Assembly: GCA_021234155.1 (NCBI GenBank)
Contig: JAJEKV010000100.1
Coordinates: forward strand, 660,116 to 724,115
Length of the DNA: 64,000 bases
DNA from: Isoetes taiwanensis
Taxonomy: Eukaryota > Streptophyta > Lycopodiopsida > Isoetales > Isoetaceae
Direction of reading: 5' to 3'
Part shown: positions 48,176 to 59,494 of the stretch, piece by piece
Layout of the letters: each line of letters opens with the position of its first letter
Numbering within the stretch: position 1 is the first letter of the stretch
Notes under the pieces: generated by a model
Told to the model about the DNA's origin: nothing
Database searches by the model: none
Seen by the model: only the letters and a program-made list of their open reading frames with translations
Program-made: the position numbers and the translations under genes

Positions 48176-48640
48176 CTACTACGGATATGTAGGGATCACT
48201 ACTACGGTGTGAAGATGAATGAATCACTGTTTGGCATTGTATAGTGTAAGAGCTCTTGTGTTGAGATGAAAAACACAAAGCCTAATGAATAATAACTAGT
48301 CTATTGTAAAATTTGCATGTCATGTATGATATAGTAATTATGTAAAAGAGCATTGCATACCTCAAGAGTTCTCATCCTCGTCGTTTAACTTAGCTTCTTT
48401 AGCCACTAATTCTTGCAACTGAGCCCCCACACTCTTTGGGGATCACCACGACAACGGCTTTTGGTCCCTACTGGCCCAACCATAGTCTATCGTTTTCAAA
48501 TGTTGGTGCCGTGGCGGGTCATTGGGATTGGTCTCCAATTCTTACTCCCGGCAATCCCTATCTTGCATTGCATATGAGGTACCCTTTAAACGCAGCAGGG
48601 CTCAAACCAAGAAACAAACACCTCTTCATAGTGAGGGAGA
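48176..48640. other. 3' flank of DUF7869-like copy B
   Basis: The stretch is inverse-homologous to the flank of copy A (43,548-43,800), so it belongs to the same repeated element. At 48,173-48,203 a 15-bp word (ggatcactactacgg) is repeated. No gene seen. Confidence 0.45.
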
Positions 48641-50091
48641 TTAGGGTCCTCTTTGGGTCCTCTTCGCAAAGGCCATCCACGTCGAGGCGGTTATCATGTG
48701 GCTGATCGGCAAGAGCATTCCTTTCTTCACATCTTGGTAGGGGTCGAATATTTCAGCGGGGTTCTTGGGTCTACGAGGAGAAAGGCCGACATAATGAGAT
48801 GCACCAATGTGTTCATCTACCAATAAGTTGTCGGGTTCTTCTAATGCGGTTTGTCTCGTCTTTGGGCGAAATCACGAATAGCCGGTTCTCCGGCCGAAGC
48901 GTCCCCAAGCACTTCGCAACAAAGGTGGACCGGTAGTCAATAACTTCATTCATATATGTGTGAGACCATGAGTTATCGCCGGCTCTAGAAATAGCTGCCC
49001 AGTGCATCATGTACTTGGCAATTGAAGCTCTCAAGGCACCTATATCTGTCAAGCTCTGATATGGCTGCACGACCTTAGGTGACCCCCTAGGAATCATAGG
49101 TAAGCCTTGGGCATCCTCCTTCCACATTTTAATTCCCTTTTCAGGTAGCCACTCCCTATGCCCTGGCCTCATCTTGTAGAACATTAGTGGCCATCCATCA
49201 TTCATGCAGAACTTGAAGAGTAGAGGTTCCAAATGACCACATAAGCGGTCCTTCTTATCGGGGATAAAACCTTTCACGAATTCTTTCGGTTGGGAACCTC
49301 AGACACAAGGTAGGGCGTAGGAGACTTTGAACTACACTGCCTGAAGAGTTGCATAAGCTCCGGAATAGTCAATGCATCTGATCTTCTCAATAGAGTGGAG
49401 TAGTTTCCAAAGAGGGCATCTATGTCATCGTGGGTGTGTCCAACCATCATGAATCCCAGTTGCACCTGATCGAAGACACCTAACCAGACCAAATATGACA
49501 AGTAAGAGAAAAGATACATTCTTGTTTTGTCACGAGCAATTGTCAAGCTGCAAGTAAAGCCTCCTAGGCAACTTCTTGATTATCGAGGGCCCTTGATAGG
49601 AGGCATAAAATCATTTCTAGTGCCATTCACCATTTTTGTCCTAAGGGCTTCCGTGTTCATAATTGCTCCACCCAGTGACTTCCTTGATGATCTATATTTC
49701 TCAAATGACCCCAGTTGTCCTCAGATTGATTCTCTAGTGTTTTCAAGGTATGATTTAAAGATCCCACATGAAAATTGAATCATCGGCCGGAGGTCCAATC
49801 CCGGAAGTGGCCCAAAGCACCTACACCATGCCCATGCATGAGAGCACCGATAAGACTCACCTTCAACCGTTCACCCCTCCATACAGATTTTGCTAGCTTC
49901 TCGGGACGAGGAACCATCGTCTTATTACGATCCATCTTATCATGTATAATGGTTAAGGCATTTTCGGGGAGATCGATGAGACAAAGCTCTCCACGACCGG
50001 TAGAGACTCCTGCGGGGAAAGTTGGGTTTGTCATGTGAGATTTCCTTTCCCGCGAGCTCTCTTCTCTCTCTTGGATCTCTAGTCTTGGCAA
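48641..50091 (-). pseudogene. DUF7869-like gene (copy B), frame-broken
   Basis: Minus strand, N to C: LPENALTIIHDKMDRNKTMV and VSLIGALMHGHGVGALGHF (50,091-49,780), a damaged middle, LPRRLYLQLDNC (about 49,550), then YLFSYLSYLVWLGVFDQVQL and GFMMVGHTHDDIDALFGNYS in 49546-49274, then FIPDKKDRLCGHLEPLLFKF to MNEVIDYRSTF in 49277-48813, and the final part to 48,641. No LTR interrupts it and Trp replaces copy A's stop, so it shows the ancestral joint. Indels at about 49,275, 49,530, 49,780 and 48,900 break the frame. Some may be sequence errors, because those stretches show CTG/CAG loss. Function unknown; a transposase-like role is inferred. Confidence 0.6.
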
Positions 50092-51500
50092 GTTTCTCCT
50101 TTATCACAATCACGAGGTATTACACTTAGAAAATGCTATCCTTTTGGCGATTGCTACCTCGAGTGGTTCTCCTTCCACGTTGACAAGAAGGGCGATTGAG
50201 AAACATGTTTTCTGTCATCTCATGGGCCGGTTATATCTACCTCTTGATGTATGTCCTTTTTAGTCAAGATGGAAGGTAATCTCTTCACATTTTCTCTAGT
50301 TCCCCCACTCGTAACCTTTTGGCGGTGTGGCATAGTTTTGACATTTTCATCTATGTACATAGATAGCCACGGCACCTCCGGCCCGATTGTATGAGACTTT
50401 GGCTTCATGGACCCGGAGTTTCCATGCTCACCAATCTGTGCCCTTCCATAAAAAGCTTCCTCCATTTGTAAAATGTAAGCCCCGGTATACCGTATGCACT
50501 ATGCCATGCCTTCACCACAGACTTCCCTGTTGTTCAGCATTAGCTTTTTCACACATCCATTCTACGAACAAAGATCTAGCATGTTTATGCGCATAAAAGT
50601 CGTATGCGTTACGAGTTTTCATGTTCGGTAGAAGGTCCTCATGGCGGATATCTCCTTAAGCGTGAAATTAGCACAACATCTCTTCAAGCGACACATCGAG
50701 GGACTGGCGCAAGATAGCCGGTGTGGTTTTCCTTTCACCTTTTTTGGGGTCGGCGTCCTCTCGCCTTCTGTTCACCATGTGGTCTTGTCTTTTTTGTTAC
50801 TCCAGCCTCTCGGCTGGCGGCATAAGCTTCCTTCTCGACCTCGGTCTCCTTCGCGGCCGTAACTAGGCTAGAAAGCTGGAATCTTGTCAGCGAGAACCAA
50901 TGCTATTGGCCATCTCACCAAGTCATGCATCGTGGCATTTACGCACAAGCGGCCAGAGCATAGAAATCTTTCGGGCATTGGCAACAAATTCATAACAGAA
51001 ACCCTATCCATGCTTCACCCAACTTCATGTCGGATCGGCATCGTTTGGATCTGCGAAAGCGATGACACACTGTAGCATAAAGGCGGTTTGCGGCACTTTC
51101 GTCAATTAACTCACATGTCTTTTCCACTAGTTTATCCACGCAAATCCCCCCGCAATTCAATTGGTTCCTTTGTTTTTCCTTCACGAGGAGTTTCTTGGAA
51201 CTTGCCAATTTATCCGTTTGATCGACCGGTGGTGTGCTAACATCGGTCTTTGGAGTGATTTCATTACGAGCGTCGCTTTTGGACCAAAGAATGAAGCTAC
51301 CAACGACCTCCTCTAGGTGGTTCAATTCGGTTGGATACGGCGGTGGTATACGCCCATCAAAGACAACGACAAGAGAAACTACTATCAATTAAATGCAGCG
51401 CGGGGATGTTGTGGTGATTTTTGAAGTTATGCACTCGCCCTCGACCACCTTCTTCCCCAGCGGTAGAAAGGCGTAGAGCTTCCATCGAAGAAAGTCAACT
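50092..51500 (-). pseudogene. Probable upstream part of the copy B element (degenerate)
   Basis: Minus-strand frames 50465-50220 (VPWLSMYIDENVKTMPHRQK) and 51388-50990 (IPPPYPTELNHLEEVVGSFI and CVDKLVEKTCELIDE) are protein-like and collinear with the DUF7869-like gene, so they are probably its N-terminal exons or domains. No family is recognised. The region is frame-broken and unusually poor in CTG/CAG. Confidence 0.35.
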
Positions 51501-51508
51501 TTGCTTTC

Positions 51509-51950
51509 GTCAACATCGCGATGGCGATCTCTTTGGACCTAGAAACTTTGTCTAATCTAACTAACCATTTAAAACCACTTATCTCTTTGGACTTACCTCC
51601 ACAAGATCGCAATCGCGATTAATTCGATGTAATCTCGCGTCGCTATATAAATGCTATGCTCGGGATGAATGCGATCGCGATTCTTTCGAGGCGGAACATC
51701 GAGCAGTCGGCCGAGCAAGAAATAGATGCTCGTCAACATCGCGATGGCGTCTGCTTTGGACCTAGAAACTTTGTCAAAGCTAACTAACCATTTAAAACCA
51801 CTTATATCTTTGGACTTACCTCGACAAGATCGCAATCGCGATTAATTCGATGTAATCTCGCGTCGCTATATAAGCCGCTATGCTCGGGATGAGCGATCGC
51901 GATTCTTTCGAGTGAGACATCGAGCAGTCGGTGAGCAAAAATAGATGCTT
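51509..51950. repeat. Two-copy tandem repeat of about 222 bp
   Basis: The block starting 'cgtcaacatcgcgatggcg' (51,511) recurs at 51,732. Both copies contain 'acctagaaactttgtc', 'ctaactaaccatttaaaacc', 'gacaagatcgcaatcgcg', 'ctatgctcgggatga' and 'gacatcgagcagtcgg'. Identity is about 90% with small indels. The copies are dense in CGCGAT words. Confidence 0.8.
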
Positions 51951-54900
51951 GAGTAAGTCTCGCCAAATCAAATGTCTATGTGAATATTAATTGCGGTTTA
52001 TTATTTCCACAGCGAAAATTACTGTCGGTTAATTAAAATGGAGATTTGTCGTGAATTGAGCAGTGGGGCGAGAACCATTAGCGAGAACCATTGTGTTACC
52101 GTGATATTCCCTCACTATCAATTAGTCAGAAATAAACAATTCAATTGGGCCTCGATAACCTATCTTGTTATGGTTGTGAAGGCACTATTATAACCTATAC
52201 ATAAACAACAAATCGAAAATCTCTCCGAATTGACAACTTCTAGGTGGCTAGGCGGTAAGGCATTAGGATTTTGTACCCGGTAGCTTAAAGTAGGCGGCGC
52301 CTTCAAGATCGACACTACTGACCACGAAGAAACGGTCGGCGGCTCAAAAACCCAACGGCGCCAGGGCGAGAAGAGCGGCGCCTTCGAGAACACCTTCTTT
52401 GGATTACAAGCGGAAATCCGCCCTCTTCATCGGCCTTGAAATTCGGGTTTAAAATTTGAAATCGGTTGTCTCTTTCGGGCCTTCAACCCAGCGCTCAGGC
52501 GTCTTAATTTTGGTTCCGTAGGTCCTTTATTACGATACACTTTTTGAATATGGAGGTGCGACCCGAAGTACCTCTTGTCGAGGAAAAACCCACGTTTACA
52601 ATAAAGTTGTTGGCCGTCCATAAAATCTGGTTTTTGCATTAATGGTGGGTATTTATGAATGCGGCCGTAATAATGGCGACAATTATGGCGTGTCGAGGTC
52701 CTTGCGTGCGGATTAAATTAATCCGGCTTCCCCGACCGATATTTATTCTCGCGATCCTTTCGAACTTCATTCCGCCCCGATTTTTTCGGCGCCTTCCGCG
52801 ATTCCCAGCCTTAAGCCTCCTCGGCGCCTTCCAGCCGGTCGAAATCAACCCGTTTTTGAAAGCTTCCCGCCCGGCGATCCATGGCACCAAAGCCCACCTC
52901 GAGAGAAGGTTAGTTCCAACCCCTCGGCTCAACAAGATGCGGTAGCGATTTCTTTCGATATGTTTAATTAGACTCTTCACCTTTTTAAATAATGTAGTCA
53001 TGAAGGTGCGGAACTCAACGGGATGCGGTAGCGATCTGGCTGAGAAATGTCGAGCGGATCAGCGTCTGCGATCTGGCGAGTGCTTCGGTAGCATCAGCGG
53101 ACGCGATCGTGTTAGTGGTCAACAACATCGGCGGTCGCGATCTTCAAAACTCCGCGACCTCGCGGCCGCGATCTTACGAATCACTCATGAGGATGCGGCG
53201 CTGATCGTCGTGCTCTCTTGAAGATCGCGACCCAGCGATCTGTTGATTTTACGGAAGAACTTGTCCATTGGGAATCTTGACCCACCTCTTACTTGCGGCT
53301 CTGGATTTGTATGCGGCCCGGGACGTTGAGCCCAATAAGATCATCACACCTTCAAATGAAAGAAAGTGGTGCATTGAAATTGCCGCGAGGCAATTCCACC
53401 AGACGAAAGCGACCGCCCGTAAAGACCTCTGCTTGTTCCTCGGGTGGCAAGAAAGCCGATGACATACTGCCAGATAGGAATTACAATCGCTATGTGGGAA
53501 GGAACAAAAACAATGTCCAAGGCGCTATTATATGCAGCGTAGAGGACACCACGAAATTTGTAGTTCATTGAGTATGTCCTTAAATGGACAAACTATGATC
53601 CCTCGCTCATGACAGTTAGCAAGTTAAACAAGCCGGCAACTGGAAAGAATGTTTCGACCGGTCGCGAAAGGATCTGGTAGATGCTGCGGTCCTATGAATC
53701 TCTGTCTGCATGCGGAATAACGGGCAATAGGGATATATTATGCGGCTTCGACATGCGAGAAAAGGTTTGCGGCGGATAAGAAACCACCTAGCATTGCACT
53801 GAAAGCTAAGCGAGATGAGAAGATGCCTTCTGTAATGGACACGAACTGGTTAAGGGCTCGGGCGAAGAAAAAACATGTGAAGCCCGTATCTATAGCAGAG
53901 GCGTCCACCGAACCCAGAGCCCTCTCCGTGGAGACTGTTTCCCTTTGCCCAACCATCGCTATTATAGATCTGCTCAACCTCGGCTATTTGTGCTCCCCCT
54001 CTCGTGTCTAAAGATTCTACCATCCCAAAGTTGAGAATCAACCTCGCCAAACTCAATACCGGATAGCCGAGAACCTTCTTCTTCCAACACCCCCCCCTTC
54101 GTCTCGGTCTTTTGCATCGTCCAAGAGGCTAGCATTTCCTATTGCTTACGAAGCTGCCGCCGGACCTCAAATTCAATCTCGAAGAAGAAGCGCCAAATTG
54201 GCGAGAACAAAGCGCACGAAGCTTGAACAATTCAAGCGGTTCTACCCGCTTGGTGTGAACCGGTTTATGAAGGTTTCAATATTCGATTGCGAACCACCTC
54301 GCTAACCTCCACGCGTCGAATGCGTTCAAGCGACCCGCGTCGCGGACTCGTGAAGAGTTTCAAGGCGTATCCTACGGAGGTGCTCACACCGCCGATGTTG
54401 TCCCCTTCGACCCCATTACCGGTGATTGTTATTGTTCATGATTTACGGTTTGTGGCTGCCTAACTTACAAGTGCACATTATTGCGGGGAAAAAGATCACA
54501 TGGAGTACGAGAGGTGACTTGAAGGGCAAGAAATTTTGGATAATATCGGTAACCACGGTATATGTGCAGACTCAAGCTGCTATCTTTGTCTTGTTGGAGA
54601 AGCGGGAACATCGGATGGAGTTTGCTAAAAGCCTATGCGAGGAGAAGAACAAGAGTGCTTAATGGAAACTTGACGGATAGAGAATATATTGAGTTGAGCA
54701 TTGATTGCAATGAAGTCATCGCTAACACTTTGTATATAGAGAGCCATTGTTAGAGAAGCTTCATGACTCACGGCATCAACATAAAGCGTATGGTTGTCCT
54801 CCTCAAGGTCCCATTGATACGCCACCACCTCGGCATGGAAGGTATTTTTATTATCTTAGCTCAAAGACATGTGACGCGATTTCCCGACCATTTGTTTTGT

Positions 54901-55764
54901 AGGACTTCCACGAGATAGCTACCACAACGTTGAAGGTGAAGGAGCTAAGGGCGAAGCAATTTATTTTTATGGAGGAGGCGGGTGTTGAGAAAGTTAATGG
55001 AAGTGGCCAATGCGGATGGGTCAACAAAAGATGCGTGGACGAGCATGGAGATTTTCACGATAAGCCCTCGAAGGACTTCTTCAACAAAACACTGGTTAAG
55101 ATACCTTGAGGCATGTCTAATCTGAGAGGTTTCTCGGCTTTCGATGAGATTTTGGAAGGAAAGACATACATTAAGGTGCAAAGCGGATATCATGGCGAGG
55201 TTTAATTGCCGCCAGCGCCATTGATATTAGAAGCTTTGAGCTTCATGCGAAAAGAGATTTTGTCATCTGGCGTCCACGGCGCCTTGAGAAGGAATACACT
55301 TTTTGGGAAGAGTTGGTTTTACGAATTTCCGGCTTTCCGCAGCGGCCGGATTACGGATATATCGATTCGGATCACGATGCATGTGAAAGCCAATTATAAT
55401 AAGGAACATGTTGTGGGTAATTTGCCCGTTGCATTTCTAGAACCCATTAGATCGATTTTGAAAACCGAAGAGGCTATCAAGATCAAGGAGAAGAAAAATG
55501 TTGTACATCTTTGTAACAAAGGAAGGGATTCCTACCTCCACTCCGATTATCGAGAACACAACTATGGTGTTCATAGACATTAGAGGATTGTCCGCATTAT
55601 GGACGTGCAAAAAATACATGGAACTCTTCACCACGAATATCCGGCATGACAAGCTGCTAACATTTATCACCTTGTGATTACGATCGCGGTCTCGTGAACT
55701 TGCGGATTGCTTGTATAGCCGTAAATGTGATTCAAAGGCGGGTCCCATATCTCTGTAGGCACAT
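51951..55764. other. CpG-rich, frame-broken sequence, probably an element body
   Basis: No continuous gene. Protein-like pieces on the plus strand, such as KITWSTRGDLKGKKFWIISV (54,491) and VLLEKREHRMEFAKSLCEEK (54,590), then LILEALSFMRKEIL (55,221) and GKSWFYEFPAFRSGRI (55,303), lie collinear with the methyltransferase-like ORF downstream. They probably belong to one long gene broken by indels. CGCGATC words are frequent (53,000-53,240), and CTG/CAG triplets are scarce. Confidence 0.4.
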
Positions 55765-56882
55765 ATGGCGACGAGCGGGATGGGTCAACAAAAAAGGGTG
55801 AAGGAATATCGGTATTACATCACCCATATGTGCATTAATGTGAAGCGACTCGGGGTCAACGCGATAATGCGAGCTGGAGCTTCGTTTGACACGGTGACCA
55901 CCGCACCAAAGAACACGCCCTTGCCACCAATGCCCGTCGGTGGTGGCGAAGATCTTGATGAGAAAATGAAGAAAAATGGCGGACTTATTTCACGCGGGTA
56001 AACCCGGTACAAGTTTGTCGGAATGGAAGGTGACCACGTCTTTGAAGTGCGGTTGAAAACATCATATGCTTACTACCTAGTTGACAAGCTTGTGCCCAAG
56101 GATGGTTGTGTTCTTGATTTCTTCTCAGCAGGTACTGCTTCCCGTGTCGCCTTAATGCAGGGAAAGAAAAGTATTGCTTTTGAAAGCCAGGGTAAAGTAT
56201 GCCGATTTCTGAGGGCTTTCCTGGATAAGCTCGAAAAACTTGTGGGCGTATTTACTGGGAGGCAGTTGAAGAGGATAAAGGCGAGCATGAATGATCCTAA
56301 CGCGATCAATTTGAACATTACCCAGAGAACAGATATATCTAACATTGATACAATCTTGGATCAAATGGATGAGAAAAGCTATGAGGAAAGAATGCAGGAA
56401 ACGAAAAGACTTCTGGAGGCTACTGAAAAAGGTATTATTGCGCTAGAGCCCGTGTTTCAAAAATTGGGGGCTTTAAACAAAAAATTTGATGCCTACATGC
56501 CTTTCTTGACAGGCGGGTCGAGTTTCGAATACGTAGGCATGGTCGTGGACCCTGCGGTTCAAGAGGGTGAGCCATCAGGTACACAAGAGCATGAGGTTCC
56601 ACCGACGAAAAAAACCAAACTCTTCCATGCACCCGATATCGCTGCTTATTTGGCGAGTGGGCGCGATCGTCGAAGGAACACGACATCGATACTTGGACTG
56701 AAGGACCGGATCCACATGTCCAAGTCCTTGCACAGGCCATGTCTGTAGAAATCCCAGATGTAACAGGCTACACTGAGATGGACACAGCAGATCTTCTACA
56801 AAGGGGCCAGGAACATATAGATAGGATAGCTGCTGAGATAGGTGTTGTACCTGAGTCAGTATCGGAAACCCAGATGGACTAA
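55765..56882 (+). pseudogene. ORF with a methyltransferase-like motif (frame-broken)
   Basis: Frame 55765-56001 ends in TAA after HAG-like codons and continues as 56023-56748, then, after a one-base shift near 56,675, to TAA at 56880-56882 (DIDTWTEGPDPHVQV ... SETQMD). The segment YYLVDKLVPKDGCVLDFFSA followed by GTASRVALMQGKKSIAFES resembles the end of an N6/N4-type DNA methylase domain, where LDLFxGSGTT and GRRxIGIE form the SAM-binding motif I. The rest is helical (EERMQETKRLLEATEKG) with a KKTKLF nuclear-signal-like stretch. The catalytic DPPY-type box is not identified. Assignment as a methyltransferase relic, perhaps of a transposon, is tentative. Confidence 0.4.
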
Positions 56883-57872
56883 TTTCTGCCCCTATGGCAA
56901 AGTAATGTACATTGAAATGTTTGAGGAATATAAATTACAATGCTTTGAAGTCTCCATATCTTTGAGTTTTCTTACTATTTAAGTTTTGTTTCTTGTCTAA
57001 ACTTTCCTTGACACGAAATTTGCTAGCACTTTCTTATAATTATTGGCAGAATGTGGGTACCTTAACAGCTCAAAATGTCCGCCGCCGCGATCCTCATTAT
57101 CAATTTCATTCCTTTTTATACATGTGTAGAGCTTAAGGGACTTGTGATATTACATCCATGGGTCAGCTAGGCAGCTTCAAATCTTCGCCGTGGCGATCCT
57201 GCTGAGTATTTTCACTCTTTCTTGTGGACCGCTCTTACTCACAAAGGAGCTTGGGATAGCCTTATATATGTCAAAGTCGGATACATCGCTGGTTGTGACC
57301 AATAAACAGCGGAAAAAACGTCAACTTTTGCTCTGCTGCAACCATTCACGGTGTTTTATAGACAATCAAGAACCTATTTCATGCTAAACGAGAATTCCGA
57401 AATTCTCTAATTAATTAAATCGTGCTTTATCTTGTGTTGTTTCACCTGGAGCATTAGGGACAGTTTGGATTAGCAATACCTTACGATAAGGATATTAGCA
57501 TGCATTCAAATCTAACCACAGAATTTGGGTCTAAAACCATGGATTATGGCAGGATTATGGATTATTTTCGTTTCAAGAAAATATAATTTCCGCAGCAAAA
57601 AAACCATGATGTAAAGTATATATTAATAAGTCAGATAGAGTTTAGATGCCATCTCATCTGTAGACAACAATGTGTCTTTTATTAGATTGAGAGAGAGATT
57701 GATATGCCTTATTGGAAACGTAAAGGACCTTTAGGATCCTTTCCATATAAAGGCATGCCTATGAATAAAGGCATTGGCTAACAAATATTCATGGTTCTGA
57801 ACTTTGAAAGTGTCTTATCCAAATATTTCAAACGCTTTATCTAGGTACAAGGATGTCACGAGGTGGATCACC
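56883..57872. other. Flank of the kinase array, no gene recognised
   Basis: From about 57,497 the sequence is the 5' flank of the repeated kinase unit (catgcattcaaatctaacc; ttgagagagagattgata), which recurs at 59,130 and, split, at 60,811 and 63,418. Before that it is AT-rich, with no supported gene. Confidence 0.45.
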
Positions 57873-58925
57873 TCATGATATCATAGTGAAGTCAGAATTT
57901 GTGTTTCTAGGCGGCTTCATGATTGGATGGGGCTCTGCTAAGGTGGGCTCAGGCACCTCCATCTTTCCCTACAACATTTGTATAATTTGTGACATTGCAG
58001 GCCTTTATTCTGCAGTTTCATGAATGCACCAGCACGCCAACTTGTGATGCTCGAAATTACCATCGAGTTTGGGATCTACAATCTCCATAATGTTGCCAGA
58101 TACAACTTTTATATACACCCAAGAAGGAAGAAACCCAGCCTCGAATGAGCCATAAACCTTTTTTCCGCTTATAATTTGAAGAAGTACAATGCCATAACTA
58201 TAAACATCGCATTTCTTCCCTACAATCAAGTCACCAAACAATTCTGGGGCAAGATAACCAGCTGTTCCTCTAGTTTGTGTAATCTGAAAAGTACTGTTAT
58301 TATGCAAATAAGAGGCAGTCTTATCATTGTCATGGTCAAGGCATCTTGGTTGATAAGCCTAGCCATGCCAAGATGTGATACCTTGGCCTTGAATTTTTCT
58401 CCCAAAAGGATGTTTTGAGGTTTGATGTCCAAATGAATAACAGGTTGAGAGCATTCGTGCAAATATGCCAGATCTTGTGCAATATCCATGACTATGGCTA
58501 TCCTTGAGGTCCAAGATAAATCTTCAATATCTGAGTCCCTACAAAGAGCCATTGATCAAGTGATCCATTTGACATCCATCCATAAACTAGTAGCCAATTT
58601 GTGCCTTCGATACAAAACCCATAGAGACGGACCAAATTTATGTGGTCTATACCCAAGAGTCCTGACTTCAACTTCAAATTCCTTCTGCCCTTGGATGGCA
58701 CCTTCAAGCCTCTTTACTTCAAGCCTTTTCATTTGCGGAAATAATTAAGTACTTGCATAATTCAAGTGCTGCATAATTCCATCTTGGCATTGAGGGCTTG
58801 GCAGCATTCCAATGGCCTTTCACATAAAGAATAATGCTGCAACTACCATGAAGTATCCTTTCTTTGCCATAGCTATCAAGATCCCCCCAGCCATGCCATG
58901 GTTTGGAGACTCCAAGTTGGACTCT
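57873..58925 (-). pseudogene. Receptor-like kinase fragment, array copy 1
   Basis: Down the minus strand: a membrane segment (GGILIAMAKKGYFMVVAALF, about 58,890-58,830), an ATP-lobe strand with [20 protein letters not shown], then [20 protein letters not shown], the catalytic loop VIHLDIKPQNILL (58,430), then KVSHLGMARLI, where the DFG-equivalent (DLG in copy 2) Asp is His, then GTAGYLAPELFG and KCDVYSYGIVLLQIISGKK. A stop follows CIHETAE, and a TGA at 57,873-57,875 ends it. This is the transmembrane-to-kinase half of an S-domain (G-type lectin, SD2-5-like) receptor kinase. The ectodomain is absent. Stops, frameshifts and the lost metal-binding Asp make it dead. Confidence 0.8.
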
Positions 58926-59494
58926 GTGTTCGAAAAAAAAAATCAAATTTTATTGTTGTGGTTGCTTATGGTTGATTTTTTATTTTTTATTTTATTTTTC
59001 AAACAATATAGCATCATCTCTCACAAACAACCACAACAATAAAATTTGTATTTTTATAAAATTTGAATTTGAATTTTTATCTATTTTGATTTCTATTGGT
59101 ATATAAAGGTATGATATCTTTTTCTAGCATGTATTCAAATCTAACCACAGAATTTGGGTCTAAAACCATTGATTATGACAAGATATGACACTCGATTCAG
59201 AAAATATAGTTTTCGCAGCCAAAAAACCATGATGTAAAGTATATATTAATAAGTCAGATAGAGTTTAGATGCCATCTCATCTGTAGACAACAATGTGTGT
59301 TCTATTAAATTGAGAGAGAGATTGATATGCCTTACCTAAAGATTAAGGACCTTTAGGAGCCTTTCCATATAAAGGCATGCCTATGAATAAAGGCATTGGA
59401 TAACAAGTATTCATGGTTCTGAACTTTGAAAGTGTCTTATCCAAATATTTCAAACGTTTTATCTAGGTACAAGGATGTCACAAGTTGGATCACC
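58926..59494. other. Spacer between kinase copies 1 and 2
   Basis: AT-rich spacer. From about 59,130 it repeats the 57,497-57,870 flank. Low-complexity T/A tracts lie at 58,940-59,110. No gene. Confidence 0.5.
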
